From: JAICUY01 sp035708065
Lineage (GTDB): Bacteria > Chloroflexota > Limnocylindria > QHBO01
Reading direction: 5' to 3'
Length of the DNA: 64,000 nucleotides
NCBI GenBank assembly: GCA_035708065.1
Contig: DASSTC010000057.1
Coordinates: forward strand, 17,425-81,424
A model generated the notes under the pieces. It did not search any database. It worked only from the letters and a program-made list of their open reading frames with translations, and was not told the origin of the DNA. Made by a program: the position numbers and the translations under genes. Below are positions 57,509-64,000 of the stretch, piece by piece. Every line of letters begins with the position of its first letter. Position 1 is the first letter of the stretch.

Positions 57509-59884
57509 TCAGCTCGGCCACGACCAGTCGCGCACCTCGGGCATGTCCTCGCCGTGCTCGCGGGTCCAGGCGCGCGCCTCGATGCGCTTGTCAGCCATGA
57601 GCTGTCGGACATGCCCGGCGCGGTCGGCGAGCTGCGGCACGCGGTCGATGACGTCCATCACCAGGTGGTATCGGTCCAGGTCGTTGAGCATCACCATGTC
57701 GAACGGCGTGGTGGTGGTGCCCTCCTCCTTGTAGCCGCGCACGTGCAGGTTGCCGTGGTTCGTGCGCCGGTAGGTGAGCTGGTGGATCAGCCGTGGGTAG
57801 CCGTGGTAGGCGAAGATCACCGGCCGATCCGTCGTGAACAGCGCGTCGAACTCGGCCATCGACAGGCCGTGGGGGTGCTCGGTCTCGTCCTGCAGGCGCA
57901 TGAGGTCGACGACGTTGACGACCCGCACCTTGAGGTCGGGCAGGTGCTGGCGCAGCAGGTCGACGGCTGCCAGGGTCTCCAGGGTCGGCACGTCACCGGC
58001 GCAGCCCATCACCACGTCAGGCTCGCCCCCGCCGTCGTTGCTGGCCCAGTCCCAGATGCCGATGCCACGCGTCGCGTGCAGGATCGCGTCGTCCATCGCC
58101 AGCCAGTTCGGCTGCGGCTGCTTGCCGGCCACGATCACGTTGACGTAGTTGCGGCTGCGCAGGCAGTGGTCGGCGACGGAGAGGAGCGTGTTGGCATCGG
58201 GCGGCAGGTAGACCCGGATCACCTCGGCCTTCTTGTTCACGACGTGATCGATGAAGCCCGGATCCTGGTGGCTGAAGCCGTTGTGGTCCTGCCGCCAGAC
58301 GTGGCTCGAGAGGAGGTAGTTGAGCGAGGCGATCGGCCTGCGCCATTCGATCTGGCGCGTCACCTTGAGCCACTTGGCGTGCTGGTTGAACATCGAGTCG
58401 ATGATGTGGATGAACGCCTCGTAGCAGTTGAACAGGCCGTGGCGGCCGGTGAGCAGGTAGCCCTCCAGCCAGCCCTGGCAGAGGTGCTCGGACAGCACCT
58501 CCATCACGCGGCCGTCGGCCGCCAGGTGCTGGTCGGTCTGCAGCGTCTCGGCCTCCCACGCCTTGTCGGTGACCTCGAACACGGCGTCCAGCCGGTTCGA
58601 GTTCGTCTCGTCCGGTCCGAAGAGCAGGAAGCTGTCGGGGTTGCGGGCGATGACGTCGCGCAGGAACCGGCCGAGCACGCGGGTCGCCTCGTCGGCCGTG
58701 GCGCCCGGCTGCTCGACCTTGACGGCGTAGTCGCGGAAGTCGGGCAGGTCGAGGTCGTGGAGCAGCTCGCCGCCGTTGGCGTGTGGGTTGGCGCTCATGC
58801 GGCGGCTGCCGGTCGGTGCCAGCGCCGCGATCTCTGAGCGGAGCCTCCCGTTGTCGTCGAAGAGCTCATCAGGCCCGTAGCTGCGCATCCACGCCTCGAG
58901 GATCTCGAGGTGCTCGGGGTTGTCGCGCACCTCGGCGATCGGCACCTGGTGCGAGCGCCAGGTGTTCTCGATCGGCACGCCATCGACCGTCTCGGGTCCG
59001 GTCCAGCCCTTCGGCGTGCGCAGCACGATCATCGGCCAGCGCGGCCGCTCGCTGAGCTCGCCGGCGCGCGCGGCGCGCTGGATCTCGGCGATCTCGTCGA
59101 ACACCGTGTCGAGCGTCTGCGCCAGCTCGTGGTGCACCGTCATCGGCTCGTCGCCGCTCACGAAGTGGACCCGGTGGCCATAGCCCTCGAGCAGCGCTCC
59201 GAGTTCGTGCTCCGGGATACGGGCCAGCACGGTCGGGTTGGCGATCTTGTAGCCGTTGAGATGCAGGATCGGCAGCACCGCCCCGTCCCGGGCGGGGTCG
59301 AGGAACTTGTTCGAGTGCCAGCTGGTGGCGAGCGGCCCGGTCTCCGCCTCGCCATCGCCGATGACGCAGGCGACCACCAGGTTCGGGTTGTCGAACGCGG
59401 CACCATAGGCATGGGCCAACGAGTAGCCGAGCTCGCCGCCCTCGTGGATCGAGCCGGGCGTCTCCGGCGCGACGTGGCTCGGAATCCCGCCGGGGAAGCT
59501 GAACTGGCGGAACAGGCGCCGCATCCCCTCGACGTCCTGGGTGATCGAGGGATAGACCTCGCTGTACGTGCCCTCGAGGTACGCGTTGGCCACGAGGCCC
59601 GGTCCACCGTGCCCCGGCCCGGTGATGTAGATCATGTCGATGCCGCGCTGCCTGATCACCCGGTTGAGGTGGACGTACAGCAGGTTCAGGCCGGGGACCG
59701 TGCCGAAGTGGCCGAGCAGCCGCGGCTTGACATCGTCGCGGTCGAGCGGCTCGCGCAGCAGTGGATTGTCGAGGAGGTAGATCTGGCCGACCGACAGGTA
59801 GTTCGCCGCGCGCCAGTAGGCATCGATGAGCTTCAGGTCGTCGGAGCTCGGCGGCGACGGGCGCTCCGTCTGGGGTGTGGTCAT
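57509..59884 (-). CDS. xfp: Phosphoketolase (Xfp)
   Basis: 791 residues, the family's usual length. Thiamine diphosphate site GDGEAETGPLATSWHSNKF, plus YITGPGHGGPGLVANAYLEG, SHVAPETPGSIHEGGELGYSL and KLLFAYHGYP-type ending (VIFAYHGYPRLIHQL). It cleaves xylulose 5-phosphate and/or fructose 6-phosphate with phosphate to acetyl phosphate. ATG at 59884 has GGAG 6 nt upstream; ATG at 59938 lacks one. Product feeds acetate kinase next door. Confidence 0.95.
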   Translation of the reverse strand: MTTPQTERPSPPSSDDLKLIDAYWRAANYLSVGQIYLLDNPLLREPLDRDDVKPRLLGHFGTVPGLNLLYVHLNRVIRQRGIDMIYITGPGHGGPGLVANAYLEGTYSEVYPSITQDVEGMRRLFRQFSFPGGIPSHVAPETPGSIHEGGELGYSLAHAYGAAFDNPNLVVACVIGDGEAETGPLATSWHSNKFLDPARDGAVLPILHLNGYKIANPTVLARIPEHELGALLEGYGHRVHFVSGDEPMTVHHELAQTLDTVFDEIAEIQRAARAGELSERPRWPMIVLRTPKGWTGPETVDGVPIENTWRSHQVPIAEVRDNPEHLEILEAWMRSYGPDELFDDNGRLRSEIAALAPTGSRRMSANPHANGGELLHDLDLPDFRDYAVKVEQPGATADEATRVLGRFLRDVIARNPDSFLLFGPDETNSNRLDAVFEVTDKAWEAETLQTDQHLAADGRVMEVLSEHLCQGWLEGYLLTGRHGLFNCYEAFIHIIDSMFNQHAKWLKVTRQIEWRRPIASLNYLLSSHVWRQDHNGFSHQDPGFIDHVVNKKAEVIRVYLPPDANTLLSVADHCLRSRNYVNVIVAGKQPQPNWLAMDDAILHATRGIGIWDWASNDGGGEPDVVMGCAGDVPTLETLAAVDLLRQHLPDLKVRVVNVVDLMRLQDETEHPHGLSMAEFDALFTTDRPVIFAYHGYPRLIHQLTYRRTNHGNLHVRGYKEEGTTTTPFDMVMLNDLDRYHLVMDVIDRVPQLADRAGHVRQLMADKRIEARAWTREHGEDMPEVRDWSWPS

Positions 59885-59938
59885 CTCGCTCTCCGGAAGG
59901 TGTGGCGTCGACCCGCGTGGATCGGTCGTGCCCATCAT

Positions 59939-61210
59939 TCAGACGTGGTAGAGGCGCTGCGCCTCGGCGCGCAGCTCGTCGCGGAAGGCCGGATGGGCGA
60001 TGCCGATCAGGGCGTCGGCGCGCTCGCGCACGCTGCGGCCCCACAGCTCGGCCACGCCGTACTCGGTGACGATGGTGCGCACGTGCGCACGGGTGGTGAC
60101 CACCCCGGCGCCCGCGACCAGCATCGGCGCGATGCGCGAGATGCGGCCACCCGATGCCGTCGACGGCAGGGCGATGATGGCCCGTCCCTCCTCCGCGAGC
60201 GCAGCGCCTCGGATGAAGTCCATCTGGCCACCGACGCCGGAGTAGAACTGGGTCCCGATCGAATCGGCCGAGACCTGTCCGGTCAGGTCGACCGACAGCG
60301 CCGAGTTGACCGCGACCATCCGCCGGAAGCGCCGGATCACCGCGGTGTCGTTGGTGTAGTCGACCGGGCGCATCTCCACGAGCGGGTTGTCGTCGACGAA
60401 GTCGTACAGGCGCCGGCTGCCCATCAGGAAGGCGGTCACGATCTTCCCGGGGTTGACCTCCTTGGCCGCGCCGGTGAGCGCGCCGGACTCGACCAGGTCG
60501 AGCACCACGTCGGTGAACATCTCGGTGTGCACGCCCAGGTCGCGCTTCCCGCGCAGCGCGTGCGCCACCGCTGCCGGAATGGCACCGATGCCGAGCTGCA
60601 GCGTGGCTCGGTCCGGCACCAGGTCTGCCACGAACTGGCCGATACGCTGCTCGATGTCGCCGATCTGCGGCTCGTCGTGCTCGTACGGTGGCTGATCGAC
60701 CTCGACGGCCAGGTCAATGCGGTCGACGTGGATGAAGGCGTCGCCGTGGGTGCGCGGCATCGAGCGGTTGAGCTGGGCGATGACGCGCTTCGCCGAGCGG
60801 GAGGCGGCCAGCGCCGCGTCGACCGAGGTGCCCAGCGAGCAGTAGCCGTGGGCGTCCGGCGGGCTGACGTTGAGCAGCGCCGCATCGAGCGGCAGCGTGC
60901 CGCTCGAGAAGAGGCGTGGCACGTCGGACAGGAAGACCGGCACGTAGTCGGCCCGCCCCTCGTTCACCGCCGCGCGCGCGTTCGCACCGATGAACAGGGC
61001 CATGTGCCGGAAGTGCCCGGCCATGGCCGGGTCGAGGTGCGGCGCCGGTCCCTCGGTATGGAAGTGGACCAGTCGGACGTCGTGCAGCGCGTCGGCGCGT
61101 GCCGCGAGCGCCACGAGCAGGACCGATGGCGTGGCGGCGCCGCCGTGGACGAACACCTGCTCGCCTGAGCGGATCTCAGCGACGGCATCCGCTGCCGAAA
61201 CGATGCGCAT
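59939..61210 (-). CDS. Acetyl-CoA hydrolase/CoA-transferase family protein
   Basis: 423 residues. GVHTEMFTDVVLDLV holds the catalytic Glu and GTQFYSGVGGQMDFIRGAALAEEGRAI is the CoA-binding signature of the Cat1/4-hydroxybutyrate CoA-transferase group. In this operon it would swap CoA between acetate and another acyl-CoA. TAGACT (61217-61222) sits 6 nt before ATG, a leaderless arrangement, so it is the operon's first gene. Confidence 0.9.
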   Translation of the reverse strand: MRIVSAADAVAEIRSGEQVFVHGGAATPSVLLVALAARADALHDVRLVHFHTEGPAPHLDPAMAGHFRHMALFIGANARAAVNEGRADYVPVFLSDVPRLFSSGTLPLDAALLNVSPPDAHGYCSLGTSVDAALAASRSAKRVIAQLNRSMPRTHGDAFIHVDRIDLAVEVDQPPYEHDEPQIGDIEQRIGQFVADLVPDRATLQLGIGAIPAAVAHALRGKRDLGVHTEMFTDVVLDLVESGALTGAAKEVNPGKIVTAFLMGSRRLYDFVDDNPLVEMRPVDYTNDTAVIRRFRRMVAVNSALSVDLTGQVSADSIGTQFYSGVGGQMDFIRGAALAEEGRAIIALPSTASGGRISRIAPMLVAGAGVVTTRAHVRTIVTEYGVAELWGRSVRERADALIGIAHPAFRDELRAEAQRLYHV

Positions 61211-61224
61211 GCGTCGAGTCTAGG

Positions 61225-61281
61225 CCGCCATTCGGCACGGCGGCCGGGCCGAGCGTCCCCGTCCAAGGGTTCCTTCGGCAC
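61225..61281. promoter_or_regulatory. Two degenerate stress motifs between CoA-transferase and GNAT genes
   Basis: CCGCCATTCGGCAC (61225-61238) overlaps the region of the CoA-transferase start, and GGTTCCTTCGGCAC (61268-61281) is 58 bp from that start and 42 bp from the GNAT start. Both keep the right half TTCGGCAC perfectly; left halves are degenerate. Confidence 0.4.
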
Positions 61282-61322
61282 TGGGCCGCTTGCCGCGCCG
61301 GACCGATGCTGGCCGCGTGGAG

Positions 61323-61934
61323 ATGCGGCTTCGAACCCCTGTTCGCGACGCGCCGTCGATCTCGATCCGCCTGATCGAGCCGAGCGACGCCGAACCGCTG
61401 CGCGCGTTCTACGCGGCGCTCTCGGCCGAGAGCCGCCGGACGCGGTTCCTCGGGAGCTGCGCGGGTCTCAGCGCCGTCGAGGCGCGACGCTTCGCCGGCG
61501 AGCTCGGCGTGGTGGCCGTGCTGCACGAGCGTGGCCCGCGCGATGGCGAGCTCAGCGGCCATGCCTGCCTGCCGCTCGTCGAGCCGGGGCTCGCCGAGAT
61601 CGCCTTCGCGGTCGCCGACGAGTTCCAGGGCCGTGGCATCGGCCGTCGCCTGCTGGGCGCGGCGACCAGCGTTGCGCGCGACCACGGGATCGTCCGCCTG
61701 GCCGCCTCGATGTTCGTCGGCAACCCGGCGATCCACCGACTGCTGCTCGGCACCGGCCTGCCGTATCGCCGCGTGAGCGCGTCCGGCGGCGTCGACGGCA
61801 TCGTCATCGAGCTCAACGGCGGACTGAACGGCCCGGTCGGGGCCGTGACAAAGGGCACATCGCAGAAGCGCCAGCGACCCGCACAAAGGGGCCGCTCGGC
61901 ACGGTCGAGCGGCAACGTCCCGGCCGTACGGTGA
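61323..61934 (+). CDS. GNAT family N-acetyltransferase
   Basis: 203 residues from ATG at 61323; GTG at 61317 is also possible. ISIRLIEPSDAEPLRAFYAAL opens the fold, and AEIAFAVADEFQGRGIGRRLLGAATSVA is the acetyl-CoA site (Q-x-x-G-x-G/A). The C-terminal 40 residues are basic and probably disordered. Stand-alone GNATs of this type (as in Pat relatives) can acetylate protein Lys; the position opposite acetyl-CoA/acetate genes is suggestive but unproven. Confidence 0.87.
   Translation: MRLRTPVRDAPSISIRLIEPSDAEPLRAFYAALSAESRRTRFLGSCAGLSAVEARRFAGELGVVAVLHERGPRDGELSGHACLPLVEPGLAEIAFAVADEFQGRGIGRRLLGAATSVARDHGIVRLAASMFVGNPAIHRLLLGTGLPYRRVSASGGVDGIVIELNGGLNGPVGAVTKGTSQKRQRPAQRGRSARSSGNVPAVR
61889..61902 (+). 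promoter_or_regulatory. Stress-regulon motif upstream of doxX
   Basis: GGGCCGCTCGGCAC, exact match, 125 bp before the doxX start. It lies inside the last codons of the GNAT gene. Confidence 0.45.
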
Positions 61935-62026
61935 CATCGGCTCAAGAAGGAGCCGGCAATCGTCCCGGGCATCCGGGAACCGGCAACAACACAGCTCACT
62001 CAACCAACAGAAAGGTGGAGAACACA

Positions 62027-62548
62027 ATGACCGGACTCAAGACTCCCCGGGCGCTCGGCATCCTGGCGTTCCGGCTGACCATCGGATGGGTCTTCCTGTT
62101 CGCTGGCATCGAGAAGCTCTTCCTGTCGGGGCACGCGTTCGACGCGAGCAAGTTCCTGCAGTTCGGGACGCTCGGCACGGCAGCCGGCGCGGCCGAGGGC
62201 GCGATCGTCAACCCGACGCACGCCTTCTGGGTCGACCTGGCGACCAACGGCACGGCGATGAGCATCGTCAACTTCCTGGTCCCGTTCGGCCAGGTGGCGA
62301 TCGGCCTGGCGCTGATCCTCGGCCTGGCGACTCGATTCGCCGGTCTGATGGGCGCGCTGATGATGGCCTTCATCGGCATCGCCTCGTGGGACTTCGCGAA
62401 CGGCATCGTGAACTACCACGTCGTCCTGATGCTCAGCTCGCTGATCCTGGCGGTCATCGCGGCCGGTGAGGTCTACGGGGTCGACGCGGTGGTCGACGAG
62501 CATCCGATCGTCAAGCGGGCGCCGGCACTCCGCTACGTGCTCGGGTAA
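62027..62548 (+). CDS. DoxX family membrane protein
   Basis: 173 residues. AAAGGTGGAG precedes ATG. Helices: LAFRLTIGWVFLFAGIEKL (DoxX opening), SIVNFLVPFGQVAIGLALILGL, AGLMGALMMAFIGIASWDF and VVLMLSSLILAVIAAGEVYGVD. The second DoxX in the window; it lacks the N-terminal extension of the 31974 copy. Followed by two tandem hairpin terminators. Confidence 0.88.
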   Translation: MTGLKTPRALGILAFRLTIGWVFLFAGIEKLFLSGHAFDASKFLQFGTLGTAAGAAEGAIVNPTHAFWVDLATNGTAMSIVNFLVPFGQVAIGLALILGLATRFAGLMGALMMAFIGIASWDFANGIVNYHVVLMLSSLILAVIAAGEVYGVDAVVDEHPIVKRAPALRYVLG

Positions 62549-62563
62549 CGCCCACTCGGTCCG

Positions 62564-62601
62564 GCGCGGCCGGCCGACCCGCGAGGGTCAGCCGGCCGCG
62601 C
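62564..62601 (+). terminator. Terminator hairpin after doxX
   Basis: GCGCGGCCGGC and GCCGGCCGCGC form an 11-bp stem, extended inward by near-complementary CGACCC/GGGTCA around a GCGA loop. Confidence 0.8.
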
Positions 62602-62611
62602 GGAGGGATCA

Positions 62612-62641
62612 CGAGACCGGCCGAAGGATCGGCCGGTCTCG
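62612..62641 (+). terminator. Second terminator hairpin after doxX
   Basis: CGAGACCGGCCGA and TCGGCCGGTCTCG, a perfect 13-bp stem with a 4-nt loop (AGGA), 10 nt after the first hairpin. The two in tandem isolate doxX from the next gene. Confidence 0.85.
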
Positions 62642-62762
62642 TGTCGTGCTGCGGGGGGTCCTTTCGTGACATGTAGCCCGCCGCTTTCGGCCGTCGGACT
62701 CTCGTCGCGGGCCGAGCCTCATCGCAGGATCGAGGCTGATCAAGTCAGGAGGAGAACCAACC

Positions 62763-63302
62763 ATGGTTGCCGAAGTCTTCAGCGAGCCGCGCAACGACGT
62801 CGCGACCCGCGCCACCGAGTCCGAGCCGGAGCACGAGACACAGCCGGTGCAGTCGGTGACCGAGGGGCGACCGCTCGTCTCGATCCGCGGCGTCATGCGC
62901 GGTGAGGACCTCGAGCTGCGCAACGCACTGGTCGGCGTCGTCCGCGGCGACGATGTGAAGGTCGAGCGCGCGGTGGCGCGCACGATCCTCGCCGAGAAGG
63001 CCGAGCTCCAGCGGGGCGGCGCTCAGCTCCTGCTCTCGGGCGGCGACGTATCGGTGCACCAGGCCGGTGCGCAGGCCATTGTTGCGGCTGGCTCGGTCAG
63101 CCTCGTCCAGAGCGGGACCGGGATCGCGATCGGGCGCAGCATCGAGGTCGGTGAGCGCGGCACGGTCGTCTTCGCAGTGGCGCCGTCGGTGCGCGCCCTG
63201 GGCGGGAGGGTTCTGTTCGGTCCGCTGCCGACGCTCGCGGTGCTCGCCGGGATCGCAGCGGTCGTCGTCGCGGTGCGGCGATTCGTGCTGCGGCGACGCT
63301 GA
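62763..63302 (+). CDS. Beta-solenoid-like repeat protein with C-terminal membrane anchor
   Basis: 179 residues. An acidic N-terminal 40 residues, then short hydrophobic/Gly repeats (LVSIRGVMRGEDLELRNAL, VGVVRGDDVKVERAVA, ILAEKAELQRGGAQLLL, SGGDVSVHQAGAQAIVAAGS) of about 16-18 residues each, like bactofilin or other beta-helices. It ends in a helix (LPTLAVLAGIAAVVVAVRRF) and RRR, a membrane anchor with a basic cytoplasmic tip. AGGAGAAC ribosome site. Family not named with confidence. Confidence 0.7.
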   Translation: MVAEVFSEPRNDVATRATESEPEHETQPVQSVTEGRPLVSIRGVMRGEDLELRNALVGVVRGDDVKVERAVARTILAEKAELQRGGAQLLLSGGDVSVHQAGAQAIVAAGSVSLVQSGTGIAIGRSIEVGERGTVVFAVAPSVRALGGRVLFGPLPTLAVLAGIAAVVVAVRRFVLRRR

Positions 63303-63315
63303 AGGGAGCAGAACG

Positions 63316-63588
63316 ATGATGCCGAGCGCTGAGATCCGCGCACGGCGCCGGGTGCGCCAGCTGCGCGGGCTGTACATGCACATCGCGGTCTACGTGGTCG
63401 TGATCGCCGGGATCGCGCTGATCAACTGGGCCACGATGCCGGGCAACTGGTGGGTCGTCTGGCCGGCAATCGGTTGGGGCATCGGTCTCGCCGTCCATGT
63501 CGTGTCCGTCGTCTTCGAGGAAGGATTCCTCGGCCCCGAGTGGGAGGAACGGAAGACGCGGGAGCTCCTCGAGCGCGGCGAACGCTGA
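63316..63588 (+). CDS. 2TM domain protein
   Basis: 90 residues; AAGGGAG lies 8 nt before ATG. A basic N-terminus (IRARRRVRQLRGLYMHIAVY) precedes two helices (YVVVIAGIALINW, WWVVWPAIGWGIGLAVHVVSVV). It ends EEGFLGPEWEERKTRELLERG, the standard 2TM (pfam13239) pattern. In some proteins this domain precedes histidine kinases; alone its function is unknown. Follows the repeat protein by 13 bp. Confidence 0.85.
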   Translation: MMPSAEIRARRRVRQLRGLYMHIAVYVVVIAGIALINWATMPGNWWVVWPAIGWGIGLAVHVVSVVFEEGFLGPEWEERKTRELLERGER

Positions 63589-63605
63589 ACCAGATCGCGG
63601 TCCCG

Positions 63606-63641
63606 AGGGGCCGGCTGACCCATTTGGATCGGCCGGCCCTT
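63606..63641 (+). terminator. Terminator hairpin
   Basis: GGGGCCGGC (63607-63615) pairs with GCCGGCCC (63632-63639) around a 16-nt partly complementary loop, 17 bp after the 2TM gene stop. Confidence 0.7.
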
Positions 63642-63696
63642 CGCCGTGTCCGCCACCGAAGCACCGTCTCGCCGAGCTGACGCGGCTGCGCGCGGA

Positions 63697-63841
63697 GCCA
63701 GCGGGTGGCTCTATCAGCGAAGAAAAACGTGGTGTAGCCGCGTTTCGGCCGTTCCTCCTGCGGTATCGCCACCGGGTGGTTCGCTTGACGAACGGGGCGC
63801 GCCACCCATCGTCTCGTTCGCCGATAGAGCCATGGGCTGGT
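63697..63841. repeat. MITE-like inverted-repeat element, copy C
   Basis: 145 bp. Left end AGCCAGCGGGTGGCTCTATC (63697-63716), right end TTCGCCGATAGAGCCATGGG (63817-63836) with flanking bases; arms pair over about 26 of 32 positions. Same tips as copies A and B. It sits in the 320-bp gap between the 2TM gene and the TspO gene; no gene is seen there. Confidence 0.75.
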
Positions 63842-63908
63842 GATAAGCCCTCGGCCCAAGGTGCGCGGTGACGGCCTCGCGGTGCGCGACTTGCATCGGT
63901 GTTTCGCC

Positions 63909-64000
63909 ATGACCTCGCTTGCCCGTCTCGCCGGATGGATCGTCGTTTCGTTCATGCCCGCCGCCATCGGCGTGCCGTTCACCGCGCCGCAGTGGTATCG
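63909..64000 (+). CDS. TspO/MBR family protein (partial, N-terminus)
   Basis: The first 30 residues before the window ends. A hydrophobic helix (LARLAGWIVVSFMPAAIGV) followed by PFTAPQWY is the typical start of tryptophan-rich sensory proteins, where a short loop with PxxWY follows helix 1. TspO binds tetrapyrroles and takes part in stress and porphyrin handling. The partial sequence limits confidence. Confidence 0.6.
   Translation, partial: MTSLARLAGWIVVSFMPAAIGVPFTAPQWY

Noticed and set aside
59885..59938. Upstream ATG for phosphoketolase
   Set aside because: No ribosome site and it adds an unconserved tail, whereas ATG at 59884 has GGAG at good spacing.
58910..61168. 752-codon plus-strand frame opposite phosphoketolase and CoA-transferase
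   Set aside because: Antisense shadow; all conserved motifs are on the minus strand.
1..64000. CRISPR array, rRNA, prophage or insertion-sequence transposase
   Set aside because: No regularly spaced direct repeats, rRNA segments, integrases or transposase motifs were seen; the only mobile-like traces are the short inverted-repeat elements.

Overview
The window is about 70% G+C and packed with genes on both strands. It has frequent 4-bp ATGA/GTGA overlaps, GTG starts and one tRNA. There are no rRNA genes, transposases, phage genes or CRISPR arrays. The gene content (F420-type LLM oxidoreductase, PAC2 protein, actinobacterial/Chloroflexota-type glycogen synthase, DevRS-like two-component pair, phosphoketolase, NirK) fits a free-living aerobic or facultative soil/freshwater bacterium. 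Chloroflexota (Limnocylindria/Ellin6529-like) seems most likely and Actinomycetota is the alternative; no marker gene here decides it.

Layout. 1-4.3 kb: a minus-strand catabolic operon (sugar isomerase-like protein, Gfo/Idh/MocA dehydrogenase, amidohydrolase, MFS transporter). 4.5-16 kb: a DUF411 lipoprotein, a PAC2 protein, a TetR-controlled ABC exporter with a clear palindromic operator, an LLM oxidoreductase, two alpha/beta hydrolases, tRNA-Gly(TCC) and several small hypotheticals. 16-24 kb: a secreted GH25-like protein, a response regulator/PAS-GAF histidine kinase pair, an esterase and a four-gene ABC-2 transporter operon. 24-27.6 kb: a copper/iron homeostasis operon (CopA, YHS protein, VIT1-like transporter). 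27.8-33 kb: glycogen synthase, an HTH-glyoxalase fusion, MFS, a DUF5668/LiaF-like protein and DoxX.

33-64 kb is a coherent redox-stress, nitrogen-oxide and low-energy island. A DevR/DevS (DosR/DosS)-like pair lies divergent from a copper nitrite reductase (NirK with an extra N-terminal cupredoxin) and an NnrS/heme-copper-like membrane protein. A set likely to handle nitric oxide follows: flavodoxin, AhpD-like protein, ferredoxin-reductase-like flavoprotein, NnrS-like protein, MIP18/SufT protein, SufR-like regulator, hemerythrin and DUF2249. Next come two tandem-domain universal stress proteins, a DsrE-TusA-DsrE2-TusA-SQR-like sulfur-carrier operon, an SDR, a P-type ATPase, a CBS protein like mycobacterial Hrp1, and a CoA-transferase/phosphoketolase/acetate kinase operon that would yield ATP from sugar phosphates. 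DoxX, small membrane proteins and the start of a TspO gene close the window. Usp, Hrp1-like CBS proteins and DevRS belong to the mycobacterial dormancy regulon, so this looks like an analogous regulon gathered in one place.

Three non-coding patterns stand out. (1) The 9-mer GACCGATGC (either strand) occurs at least 35 times against roughly one expected. (2) A palindromic motif GGGCC-N4-GGCAC, with the same 5-4-5 layout as the mycobacterial DevR box, sits upstream of nirK, usp, dsrE, doxX and other stress genes. (3) Three copies of a 145-160 bp element with shared terminal inverted repeats (AGCCAGCAGGTGGCTCTATC...) look like a non-autonomous mobile element. Many first genes also carry a TAnnnT box 6-8 nt before the start codon, which suggests widespread leaderless transcription.
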